A stretch of 21,446 nt of DNA from the NCBI GenBank assembly GCA_030529125.1, contig JAUMXP010000005.1, positions 1-21,446 on the forward strand. Direction: 5' to 3'. This document shows positions 6,426 through 13,581 of the stretch, piece after piece. The notes beneath the pieces were generated by a model. It was not told the DNA's origin, searched no databases, and saw nothing but the letters and a program-made list of their open reading frames with translations. Source of the stretch: Eubacteriales bacterium (lineage in GTDB: Bacteria > Bacillota > Clostridia > Oscillospirales > Acutalibacteraceae). Every line of letters begins with the position of its first letter. Positions within the stretch are counted from its first letter, which is position 1. The position numbers and the translations under genes are program-made.

Positions 6426-7001
6426 TTATTTAAACCTTGTTTTATCTATATGGCTGCTATTGTCGCTGTAGTTTTCGATGTGGTCCAGAATTTCACATAC
6501 ATTGTCGCTTACAAAGTACAAGTCAAGATTACCCTGCTTTAAGAAATTGAGTTTAACGCCATCTTCTAAGAATTTGAGCAGGTTATCGTAGTAGCCGTTT
6601 GTATTCAGTATTGCTATAGGCTTATTGTGGCGATCAAGGGACTTGAGGGTGAGTATCTCCAGAAATTCCTCAAACGTACCGATACCACCAGGAGTAACGA
6701 TGAAAGCATCGCTTTCTTCTTCCATCATTTTCTTGCGTTCACGCATAGTATCTGTATAGTGAAACTCGTCGCAGTTTTCGTACAGTATGCCGTCAACGTT
6801 GAAAAAACTCGGTGCAATACCTATGATGTAGCCGTTTTCTTCTTTTATACCGCGAGCAGCAGCACCCATTAAACCGCTTGCACCTCCACCAAAGACAAGG
6901 GTATGGTTGCGTTTTCCCATTTCTCTGCCAAGCATTTCTCCTGCATAAAGAAATGAGCGGTCAATCTCGTTAGATGCAGCACCGTAGACACAAATTTTCA
7001 T
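6426..7001 (-). CDS. LOG-family protein (TIGR00730), nucleoside 5'-monophosphate phosphoribohydrolase type
   Basis: A 191-residue Rossmann-type protein of the LOG family, often mis-annotated as lysine decarboxylase. Characterised members cleave cytokinin riboside 5'-monophosphates or AMP into base and ribose phosphate; bacterial roles are less clear. The diagnostic motifs are present: FGGGASGLMGAAARG at about 38-52 and PGGIGTFEEFLEIL (PGGxGTxxE) at about 104-117. The start MKICVYGAAS is typical. GGAGG lies 7 nt before the ATG. It is the last gene of the operon, 16 nt after the alcohol dehydrogenase, and is followed by the terminator. A tie to the exporter is not obvious. Confidence 0.92.
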   Translation of the reverse strand: MKICVYGAASNEIDRSFLYAGEMLGREMGKRNHTLVFGGGASGLMGAAARGIKEENGYIIGIAPSFFNVDGILYENCDEFHYTDTMRERKKMMEEESDAFIVTPGGIGTFEEFLEILTLKSLDRHNKPIAILNTNGYYDNLLKFLEDGVKLNFLKQGNLDLYFVSDNVCEILDHIENYSDNSSHIDKTRFK

Positions 7002-7017
7002 ACGTTAACCTCCGTTA

Positions 7018-8184
7018 TCAGATGCACATTTCAAAGATCTTTTCGATGTCTTTAGCATCAAGGTCTACAAAGCCGTGGATAGTACCACCCTCGCACGCTT
7101 TCTGAGCCATCAGCTTAAAGTCTTCGCGCTTGATGCCGACTTTTGTGAATGTGTCATCGAGCGATAATGTGTTAAAGAAAAAGTCGGCAAGCTTATCGAT
7201 AGCGAGATTAGCTATCTCCATCTTAGGTAGGCTCTTATCAATATCAAAAACATTAACACCGAACTGAACGTATTTGTCTACATTTTTCTCGTTTAGGCAG
7301 TATCTGAGGAAACGTGGTGTAAGAATAGCAAGACCAAGACCGTGAGTGATGTCATAGATAGCTGACAACTCGTGCTCGAGCGGATGACAGCTCCACTCAT
7401 GTTGTTTGCCTGCTTTTACAAAGCCGTTGATAGCCCATGATGATGCCCACATGAGGTTAGCGCGTGCTTCGTAATCTGAAGGGTTATCTAGTGCAACCGG
7501 TGTATACTTTATGACGGTCTTCATTAATCCTTCCATGAAGCAGTCGAGCATATACATATCCTGAGTTGGTGCGAAATAAACCTCTAGAATATGACTCATT
7601 ATATCCGCACTGCCACATGCTGTCTGATACTTACTTACAGAATAGGTCAGAGTAGGGTCCAGAAAAGATGCTTTTGGTAACAGTGGGCGAGCTAGTCTGC
7701 CGATTTTGTCCTTTGTCTCTAAGTTGGAGATTACACCGCCGCAGTTCATCTCAGAGCCTGTAGCTGACAAGGTGAGTACTGTGAGTACAGGCAAAGCAGA
7801 GTCTACATCTGCCCATTTTGAGAAGAAGTCCCACGCATCGTGGTCTACTTTAGCGGCTGCAGCGATCCATTTAGTACAGTCGAGCGTGGAGCCACCGCCG
7901 ACAGCAAGCAATACGTCGATGTTCTCTTTTTTGCATATCTTTGCACCCTCGCGCACTGAGTCTATACGTGGGTTAGGTTCTATACCGCCCAGTTCAAACA
8001 CTTCGCACTGAGCTTTTTTAAGCTGAGCGATAACCGTGTCGTACAGACCTGACTTTTTGATAGAACCGCCGCCATAGCACAGCAGTACACGCTTGCCGTA
8101 GTTTTTGATTTCTGTATTCAGGTTATCTACTGCGTTTTCGCCGAAATATATTTTTGTTGGCACATCGTAAATAAAGTTGTTCAT
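7018..8184 (-). CDS. Iron-containing alcohol dehydrogenase (butanol dehydrogenase-like)
   Basis: A 388-residue group III, metal-dependent alcohol dehydrogenase that interconverts aldehydes and alcohols with NAD(P)H in the cytoplasm. The N-terminal cofactor domain has AVGGGSTLDCTKWIAAAA (about 95-112). The metal ligands are visible in the C-terminal helical domain: D and H in SADIMSHILEVYF (about 191-203), then the two histidines of EHELSAIYDITHGLGLAI (about 268-285). The opening NNFIYDVPTKIYFGENAVDN is that of the BDH/YqhD branch, which often uses NADPH. GGAGG lies 6 nt before the ATG, and only 12 nt separate it from the upstream exporter gene. Its presence in a MarR-controlled exporter operon hints at detoxification of a reactive aldehyde, which is inference. 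Confidence 0.95.
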   Translation of the reverse strand: MNNFIYDVPTKIYFGENAVDNLNTEIKNYGKRVLLCYGGGSIKKSGLYDTVIAQLKKAQCEVFELGGIEPNPRIDSVREGAKICKKENIDVLLAVGGGSTLDCTKWIAAAAKVDHDAWDFFSKWADVDSALPVLTVLTLSATGSEMNCGGVISNLETKDKIGRLARPLLPKASFLDPTLTYSVSKYQTACGSADIMSHILEVYFAPTQDMYMLDCFMEGLMKTVIKYTPVALDNPSDYEARANLMWASSWAINGFVKAGKQHEWSCHPLEHELSAIYDITHGLGLAILTPRFLRYCLNEKNVDKYVQFGVNVFDIDKSLPKMEIANLAIDKLADFFFNTLSLDDTFTKVGIKREDFKLMAQKACEGGTIHGFVDLDAKDIEKIFEMCI

Positions 8185-8196
8185 AATAACCTCCGT

Positions 8197-10053
8197 TTAT
8201 GCGTTTTCAAACTGGCTGTTGTACAGCTCTGCGTAGAAACCACCCTGACTTAGCAGTTGCTCGTGAGTGCCGACAGCGTTTATGTCACCGTCTTTGAGCA
8301 CGATTATTACATCAGAGTTTTTGATAGTGGATAGTCTGTGCGCGATAACAAACGAGGTTCGACCCTTAGTCAGTTCGTCCATCGCTGCCTGAATAATACG
8401 CTCTGTGCGAGTATCTACAGAGCTTGTAGCTTCGTCTAATATAAGCAGAGGAGCGTTTTCAATCATAGCTCGAGCTATAGTTAGCTGTTGTTTCTGTCCT
8501 GATGACAGGGTCGTTTTGTCATCGAGCACAGTATCGTAGCCATGTTCGAGTGTGTGGATGAAGTGGTGGATGCCTACTGCTTTGCACGCAGAAATCAACT
8601 GCTCATCGCTTACGTTTTCTTTTGAGTATACAAGGTTTTCTCTGACAGTGCCTTCAAATAGCCATGTATCCTGAAGCACCATACAGAACAAGTCGTGTAC
8701 GTTTTCTCTTTTGAGGTCTTTGATGTTGATGCCGTCGATCAGTATTTCGCCTGAGTTAATCTCGTAGAATCGCATCAATAGGTTAACTATAGTTGTTTTG
8801 CCTGCGCCTGTCGGGCCGACGATAGCAACCTTGTCGCCTGCGTTTACTTTCAGGCTGAAGTCTTTGATGATAGTTTTGTCTTTTGTGTAGCCGAATTTAA
8901 CGTTTTTGAACTCAACATTACCGCAAACATCAGTTAAAACGGTTGTTTTATGTGCTTCGTTTTCAAGCTCTGTAGCGTCGAGATATTCAAACACACGTTC
9001 ACCGGCAGCAGCTGTTGACTGCATGCTTGTGAAAGCCTGAGCTATCTGTGACAACGGGTTAGTGAAAAGTCTGACATACATCATAAACGCAACGATAACA
9101 CCGATAGTTATCTGATTGTCAAAGAGCAGTAACGCTCCGACGATACATACACATACAAAGCCTAAGTTACCGACGAAGTTCATCAGCGGTTGCATCAGTC
9201 CTGACAGAGCTGATGACTTGAACGCGCTGTCGCGCAGGTGGCGGTTTATACGCTCAAAATCCTCTTTCGCTGATTTTTCTGCGTTGAACGCTTTCACTAC
9301 AATATGACCTGAGTAGATTTCTTCTACATGGCCATTGATAGCGCCCAGGTGTCTTTGCTGACGAGCAAAATGCTTTTGTGAGTGCTTCATTATCACTGAC
9401 ATAAGTATAAAGCCTATGATAGTAGTGATGATTGCTGTGAACGCTAAGATGTAGTTAGTGATAAACATCATTATGAGCGAACCAATAAACATAGTCACCG
9501 ATGATACAAGCATAGCAATACTCTGGTTGAGTGACATCGCTATGGTATCTATATCGTTTGTGATACGGGACAATACGTCGCCATAGCTTACTTTGTCAAA
9601 ATACGAAAATGGCAAACGATTTGTCTTCTCTGTAATGTCAGTTCGCAGTTTCTTTGACAGTTTCTGTGTGACGGTCGCCATGATATACTGCTGTGAAAAG
9701 CTCAGTATCCAGCTCAACACGTAGAGCGAGAGCATGATAATACAAGTTTCTGTGACCGCGTTAATATCTATAGTATCTGTTTTGTTTGTGAGAAAGGCTT
9801 TAGCTATGCCTTGTTGTATCAGGTTTGTTATGTCTTTGATAATATCAGGACCGATGATTGATATCACAGTCGCTGCAACAGCACACAGCAGTGCTATAAT
9901 TACAAGTGATACGTAGCGGTTACTGTAGTTGATGAGCTTTTTCCATGTCTTTTTGAAGTTCTTTGGCTTTTCACCGTGGAATTTCGAGTTGCCATGTCCG
10001 ACAGGAGGTTTTTTCGAATTTGCGCCGATTACGGCCTTTTTCTTTTCAATCAT
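8197..10053 (-). CDS. ABC exporter half-transporter 2 (BmrD/YheH-like, consensus ATPase)
   Basis: A 618-residue fusion of a six-helix membrane domain (about 45-350) and an ATP-binding domain (about 375-610). Walker A is GPTGAGKTT (about 412-420). Walker B is LLILDEATSSVD with the catalytic glutamate present (about 538), and the switch histidine is in VIAHRLSTI. Its signature reads LSSGQKQQ rather than LSGGQ. In heterodimeric exporters such as BmrC/BmrD and TM287/288, the partner that carries the intact Walker B has the altered signature, exactly as here. A basic 40-residue N-terminal extension precedes the first span. It overlaps the upstream half-transporter by 4 nt (ATGA). The likely role is a multidrug or lipid exporter subunit. 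Confidence 0.95.
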   Translation of the reverse strand: MIEKKKAVIGANSKKPPVGHGNSKFHGEKPKNFKKTWKKLINYSNRYVSLVIIALLCAVAATVISIIGPDIIKDITNLIQQGIAKAFLTNKTDTIDINAVTETCIIMLSLYVLSWILSFSQQYIMATVTQKLSKKLRTDITEKTNRLPFSYFDKVSYGDVLSRITNDIDTIAMSLNQSIAMLVSSVTMFIGSLIMMFITNYILAFTAIITTIIGFILMSVIMKHSQKHFARQQRHLGAINGHVEEIYSGHIVVKAFNAEKSAKEDFERINRHLRDSAFKSSALSGLMQPLMNFVGNLGFVCVCIVGALLLFDNQITIGVIVAFMMYVRLFTNPLSQIAQAFTSMQSTAAAGERVFEYLDATELENEAHKTTVLTDVCGNVEFKNVKFGYTKDKTIIKDFSLKVNAGDKVAIVGPTGAGKTTIVNLLMRFYEINSGEILIDGINIKDLKRENVHDLFCMVLQDTWLFEGTVRENLVYSKENVSDEQLISACKAVGIHHFIHTLEHGYDTVLDDKTTLSSGQKQQLTIARAMIENAPLLILDEATSSVDTRTERIIQAAMDELTKGRTSFVIAHRLSTIKNSDVIIVLKDGDINAVGTHEQLLSQGGFYAELYNSQFENA

Positions 10054-11810
10054 ATCGACATCTCCTCTCGTGACAACTGTGACAGAGCAATCTCTTTGTA
10101 AACCTGACAGGAGTTTAGCAGTTCTTTGTGTTTGCCCATGCCTGCTATCTCACCGTCGCTGAGTACAATTATGAGGTCGGCATCTTTGATAGTGCCTATA
10201 CGCTGTGCAACGATGATGTTGGTAGTGCCCTCGGTTTCTTCTTTCAAAGCAGAGCGTAGTACTCTGTCTGTCTTGTAGTCAAGTGCAGAGAAAGAGTCGT
10301 CAAAAATGAGTATCTCTGGATTTTTGCATATAGCTCGTGCGATACACAATCGTTGGCGCTGACCGCCTGATACATTAGTACCGCCTTGAGTGATATCGGA
10401 GTCATATTCTTGTGGCATTTTTTCGACAAAGTCTTCTGCCTGTGCGATTCTTACCGCACGTTTAACGTCATCTTCTGTGTACTCATCTCTTAGATTTGTA
10501 CCGAAAGCCACGTTTGAGTTGACTGTACCTGAGAAGAGTACAGCTTTCTGTGGTACATAGCCCAGCTTGCTGTGGAGTATATCGAGTTTGTAGTCTTTGA
10601 CATTTACTGAGTCGACCAAAACCTCGCCTTCAGTGCAGTCGTAAAAACGTGGTATAAGGTTGATAAGTGTAGTCTTGCCGCAACCTGTGGAGCCGATAAT
10701 CGCGACAGTTTCGCCTTTTTTGGCTTTGAAACTGATGTTTTTGAGTACGTAGTCTGCAGCATCAGGGTATCTGAAGCTTACGTTTCTGAACTCAATCTCG
10801 CCTGTGACTTCGGTTTCTCCGCTGAAATCGCCGTCGAAGATATTGGTCTTATAGTCTATTACTTCGTTTATACGTTTAGAAGCAACTACCGCACGAGGAG
10901 CCATGATGAATATCATATTGAGCACCATGAACGAGATGATAACGTGCATTGCGTACTGGGAGAATACTATCATATCTGAAAAGACAGCAAGCTTACCTTC
11001 AGCACCTTCAGTTGAGTTTATGATATATGCGCCTAAAAGGTAGATTACAATCGCCAGTCCGTTCATGACAAACATGAGACTTGGACCCATAATAGACAGT
11101 ATGCGCTGAGCGCTTAAGTTATTTTTAGTTATGTCTGTGTTAGCTTTTTCAAATTTATTTTTCTGATAATCCTCGGCGTTGTATGCGCGGATAACTCTGA
11201 GACCTGTTAGGTTTTCACGCGTGATGCGGTTGATGTTGTCAGTCAAGGTCTGGATACGCTTGAATTTAGGTAGTGCAAAAACATAGCAAATCATTAATAC
11301 CAGGAACACAACACCTACAGCAATAGCTGTTGTGAGTGTCCACTGCCACTCTTTGCCGGATATTTTGATGATAGCGTAGGTGCTCATTATCGGGGCTTTG
11401 ATAAGAGCAAGGGTACCGAAGCTTATGATATTCTGCACCTGTGTGATATCGTTTGTAGAGCGGGTGATGAGAGATGGGGTAGAGAAGTGGTTCATCTGCT
11501 CTAAAGAGAACGACTCCACTTTGTCGTACAGCTTTGCACGCACTAAGAAAGAGTAGTCAGCCGCAATTTTTGCACAGATAACGTGGATGATAATTGCTAG
11601 CACAAGGGTCAGCAGAGCGCATAAAAGCATCTTAGAGCCTGTTAAGAGTATTTCGCCCATAGAACTGCCTTCAACTTGTACAAGGGTAGTTATTTCTGTG
11701 ATATAGTCAGGAATCTTGAGCTCAAGAAACACCTGCACGAAAACGCACACTGCGTTGAGCGCAATGAACAGCCAGCTACGCAGAGTAAAATGTCTTACTA
11801 TACTTTTCAT
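10050..11810 (-). CDS. ABC exporter half-transporter 1 (BmrC/YheI-like, degenerate ATPase)
   Basis: A 586-residue half-transporter with a membrane domain (about 10-320) and an ATP-binding domain (about 335-580). Walker A is GSTGCGKTT (about 372-380) and the signature is a canonical VSGGQRQR. The Walker B stretch LIFDDSFSALD (about 500-510) has Asp in place of the catalytic Glu, and the switch histidine is Gln (VAQRIGTI). These are the marks of the degenerate-site subunit of a heterodimeric exporter, paired with the next gene. The ATG overlaps the MarR stop by 4 nt, and AGGAGG lies inside the MarR gene, so the genes are probably translationally coupled. The transported compound is unknown. Confidence 0.95.
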   Translation of the reverse strand: MKSIVRHFTLRSWLFIALNAVCVFVQVFLELKIPDYITEITTLVQVEGSSMGEILLTGSKMLLCALLTLVLAIIIHVICAKIAADYSFLVRAKLYDKVESFSLEQMNHFSTPSLITRSTNDITQVQNIISFGTLALIKAPIMSTYAIIKISGKEWQWTLTTAIAVGVVFLVLMICYVFALPKFKRIQTLTDNINRITRENLTGLRVIRAYNAEDYQKNKFEKANTDITKNNLSAQRILSIMGPSLMFVMNGLAIVIYLLGAYIINSTEGAEGKLAVFSDMIVFSQYAMHVIISFMVLNMIFIMAPRAVVASKRINEVIDYKTNIFDGDFSGETEVTGEIEFRNVSFRYPDAADYVLKNISFKAKKGETVAIIGSTGCGKTTLINLIPRFYDCTEGEVLVDSVNVKDYKLDILHSKLGYVPQKAVLFSGTVNSNVAFGTNLRDEYTEDDVKRAVRIAQAEDFVEKMPQEYDSDITQGGTNVSGGQRQRLCIARAICKNPEILIFDDSFSALDYKTDRVLRSALKEETEGTTNIIVAQRIGTIKDADLIIVLSDGEIAGMGKHKELLNSCQVYKEIALSQLSREEMSI

Positions 11811-12268
11811 GCATTTTCCTCCTTTTTCAGATTGTCTTTGATTTTATTAATAGTTGATATAAATTTTTCCAGCTCATCAGCGCATATATTTGCTGTGAGC
11901 TTCTGCTCGAGCTTTTCTCGGTCTGTTTTTATTTTATCAACAATCATATGGGCCTTGCTTGTCAGCACGATTTTTTTGAGTCGGTGATCTGTAGACACAT
12001 TGACGCGGTTGATATATCCCTTTTGTTCAAGTAGGGTCAGTCCTTTTGACATAGATGAGCGTCTCACCTGAAACTCTCGTTCTAAATCACGCTGAAAAAC
12101 ATCTTCGTCACTGTGGTCGTACAGATAGTTGATGATACATGAGCTCGAGCGCGATAACGAGGAATCCAGTGGCGCAGTGGTTGCCTGTTGCGCTTCGTTT
12201 TTGACGATTTCGCGGTGGATAAGGTTAGTTAATTCCGCCAGATGCCTGCAGATATCTTTATTATTCAT
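11807..12268 (-). CDS. MarR-family transcriptional regulator
   Basis: A 153-residue winged-helix regulator, probably a dimer that represses its own operon and releases on binding a small ligand. The winged helix spans about residues 40-108: VFQRDLEREFQ, then recognition helix VRRSSMSKGLTLLEQKGYI, then the wing NVSTDHRLKKIVLT with the D-x-R motif of the family. Flanking helices for dimerisation are at both ends. A GTG at 12274 is in frame, but AGG at 12276-12278 leaves 1 nt to it and 7 nt to the ATG at 12268, which is preferred. First gene of a five-gene operon with the exporter pair, a dehydrogenase and a LOG protein. An inverted repeat in its promoter is the likely operator. Confidence 0.94.
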   Translation of the reverse strand: MNNKDICRHLAELTNLIHREIVKNEAQQATTAPLDSSLSRSSSCIINYLYDHSDEDVFQRDLEREFQVRRSSMSKGLTLLEQKGYINRVNVSTDHRLKKIVLTSKAHMIVDKIKTDREKLEQKLTANICADELEKFISTINKIKDNLKKEENA

Positions 12269-12281
12269 AGTCACACCTCTT

Positions 12282-12340
12282 TGTTAGATATGAAACTGTT
12301 TGACGTCTAACATTATATAAGATATTACCTTTGATGTCAA
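12282..12340 (-). promoter_or_regulatory. Consensus sigma-A promoter with probable MarR operator
   Basis: On the minus strand: TTGACA (12335-12340), exactly 17 nt, TATAAT (12312-12317), a fully consensus promoter. Immediately downstream is a perfect inverted repeat, TGTTAGA (12306-12312) and TCTAACA (12282-12288), with a 17-nt centre, spanning the expected start point near 12305. A bound repressor dimer would block polymerase. MarR binding is inferred. The same repeat could also form a hairpin in the leader. Confidence 0.75.
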
Positions 12341-12434
12341 TGAAAAGTGACAGTACAGCTTTTATTTGTCATGATTTACTATATATATTTTTTTAATGTA
12401 TCATCAGGTAAATAAAAGAATTTGTCGTAAAATG

Positions 12435-12463
12435 TTGAACGAACAACCTCTTGGTGCTATACT
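12435..12463 (+). promoter_or_regulatory. Sigma-A promoter for the lipid kinase gene
   Basis: TTGAAC (12435-12440), 17 nt, TATACT (12458-12463) preceded by TGC (extended -10). It lies 26 nt before the ATG at 12490 and is divergent from the MarR promoter about 95 bp away. Confidence 0.7.
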
Positions 12464-12489
12464 ACAAATATAAAAATGAGGTGGTTTAG

Positions 12490-13389
12490 ATGCTCTATAT
12501 TTTGTATAATCCAAAGGCAAATTGTGGTAAGGACACAGACAGCGTACTAGAAAACGTGAAAGAGTATTACTCAGGCAGAGAGCTCACACTATTAGACATC
12601 ACCGAGATAGATGATATAAAAGCGTACTTCGGTGCACTCAAAGACACAGATGAAGTAGTTTTAGTCGGTGGCGATGGTACTCTTAACGTACTGTGCAACA
12701 AGCTACGTGGCTTTGAGCTTAAGAATAACCTCTATCTTTTTAAAGCCGGTACAGGTAACGACTTTTTGCGTGATATTGATAACGGACAAGACGATAATGC
12801 AAAAGCAATACTTATCAATGAATATATCGAGAACCTTCCTGTTGTCACAATCAACAACAAGGAGTATCTCTTTATCAATAATGTAGGCTATGGCATAGAT
12901 GGTCAGGTATGCACTGTTGCAGATGAAATGAAAGCACAGGGCAAGACAGATATAAACTACACCACCTTGTCTATCAAGCTTTTACTTACAAAGTATAAAA
13001 GTTGTGGTGCTACAGTCACAGCAGGCAACAAACGTAGGAAGTTCAAGAAAGTCTGGCTAGCTCCTGTTATGAACGGTCTGTACTACGGTGGTGGTTTGAT
13101 GCCGTGCCCTCAGCAGGACAGAAATAGCACAGAGATTTCGTGTTGCGCTATGCATAACTGCTGTTCACTTAAAGCACTGATGATTTTTCCAAGCATTTTC
13201 AAAGGCAAGCACATTAACAAGAAGAAAAATATTACTGTTATGTCTGCTGATGAAATTACAGTTGAGTTTGACTCACCACGTGACGTTCAGATCGACGGCG
13301 AGGTTATCCGCGATGTTACGGTGATTAAAGCCAAGAAGTATAAAACAGCTACTCAGCGTGACGAGAAGCTCAAAAAAGCAACAGTATAA
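12490..13389 (+). CDS. Diacylglycerol/lipid kinase family protein
   Basis: A 299-residue member of the DAGK catalytic family (YegS/DgkB/BmrU-like), expected to phosphorylate a lipid such as diacylglycerol with ATP at the inner face of the membrane, returning it to phosphatidate for phospholipid synthesis. The nucleotide-binding motif VGGDGTLN (G60-N66) and the AGTGNDFLR motif (about 86-94) are clear. The C-terminal beta domain holds DVQIDGEV, the usual D-x-D-G-E site. There is no signal peptide or membrane span. GAGGTGG ends 5 nt before the ATG. Its own promoter and a terminator make it a single-gene unit. The exact lipid substrate is not determined. In Bacillus a related gene (bmrU) sits beside a drug exporter, so the neighbourhood here is of interest. 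Confidence 0.92.
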   Translation: MLYILYNPKANCGKDTDSVLENVKEYYSGRELTLLDITEIDDIKAYFGALKDTDEVVLVGGDGTLNVLCNKLRGFELKNNLYLFKAGTGNDFLRDIDNGQDDNAKAILINEYIENLPVVTINNKEYLFINNVGYGIDGQVCTVADEMKAQGKTDINYTTLSIKLLLTKYKSCGATVTAGNKRRKFKKVWLAPVMNGLYYGGGLMPCPQQDRNSTEISCCAMHNCCSLKALMIFPSIFKGKHINKKKNITVMSADEITVEFDSPRDVQIDGEVIRDVTVIKAKKYKTATQRDEKLKKATV

Positions 13390-13403
13390 TTAGATTTATT
13401 AGC

Positions 13404-13439
13404 AGTATAGAGGGGAGTTATCCTCTCTATACTTTTTTA
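13404..13439 (+). terminator. Intrinsic terminator after the lipid kinase gene
   Basis: Perfect 9-bp stem AGTATAGAG (13404-13412) / CTCTATACT (13425-13433), followed by a run of six T. Confidence 0.88.
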
Positions 13440-13516
13440 TTATTTAAATATTATTGTAAATTTACATCATCTAAATGCGAAAAATTCAGCAAAAAGCCGA
13501 AAAGACGATATTTTAT

Positions 13517-13545
13517 TGACATTAGTCTCTAGTTGGTGTAAAATT
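13517..13545 (+). promoter_or_regulatory. Sigma-A promoter of hppA
   Basis: TTGACA (13517-13522), 17 nt, TAAAAT (13540-13545). The start point near 13552 gives a leader of about 30 nt. The promoter lies inside the 5' extension of the open frame, which confirms that translation starts downstream at 13582. Confidence 0.8.
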
Positions 13546-13562
13546 CATATTACACTTTTTAT

Positions 13563-13581
13563 AAGGAGGGGTCCCCTTTTT
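13563..13581 (+). promoter_or_regulatory. Hairpin covering the hppA ribosome binding site
   Basis: AAGGAGGG (13563-13570) can pair with CCCTTTTT (13574-13581) across a GTC loop: 6 Watson-Crick and 2 G-U pairs. This hides the GGAGG completely, and the ATG follows at once. The gap from GGAGG to the ATG is 12 nt, longer than usual, and would shorten only in the folded form. It may control translation or act as a weak early terminator. This is a structural prediction only. Confidence 0.5.

Noticed and set aside
6426..7001. Lysine decarboxylase
   Set aside because: A common mis-annotation of LOG proteins; the PGGxGTxxE motif and the length fit LOG, and no PLP-decarboxylase features are present.
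13516..13581. N-terminal extension of the pyrophosphatase
   Set aside because: It starts at ATT, has no ribosome site and contains the promoter; the conserved protein begins at the ATG at 13582.
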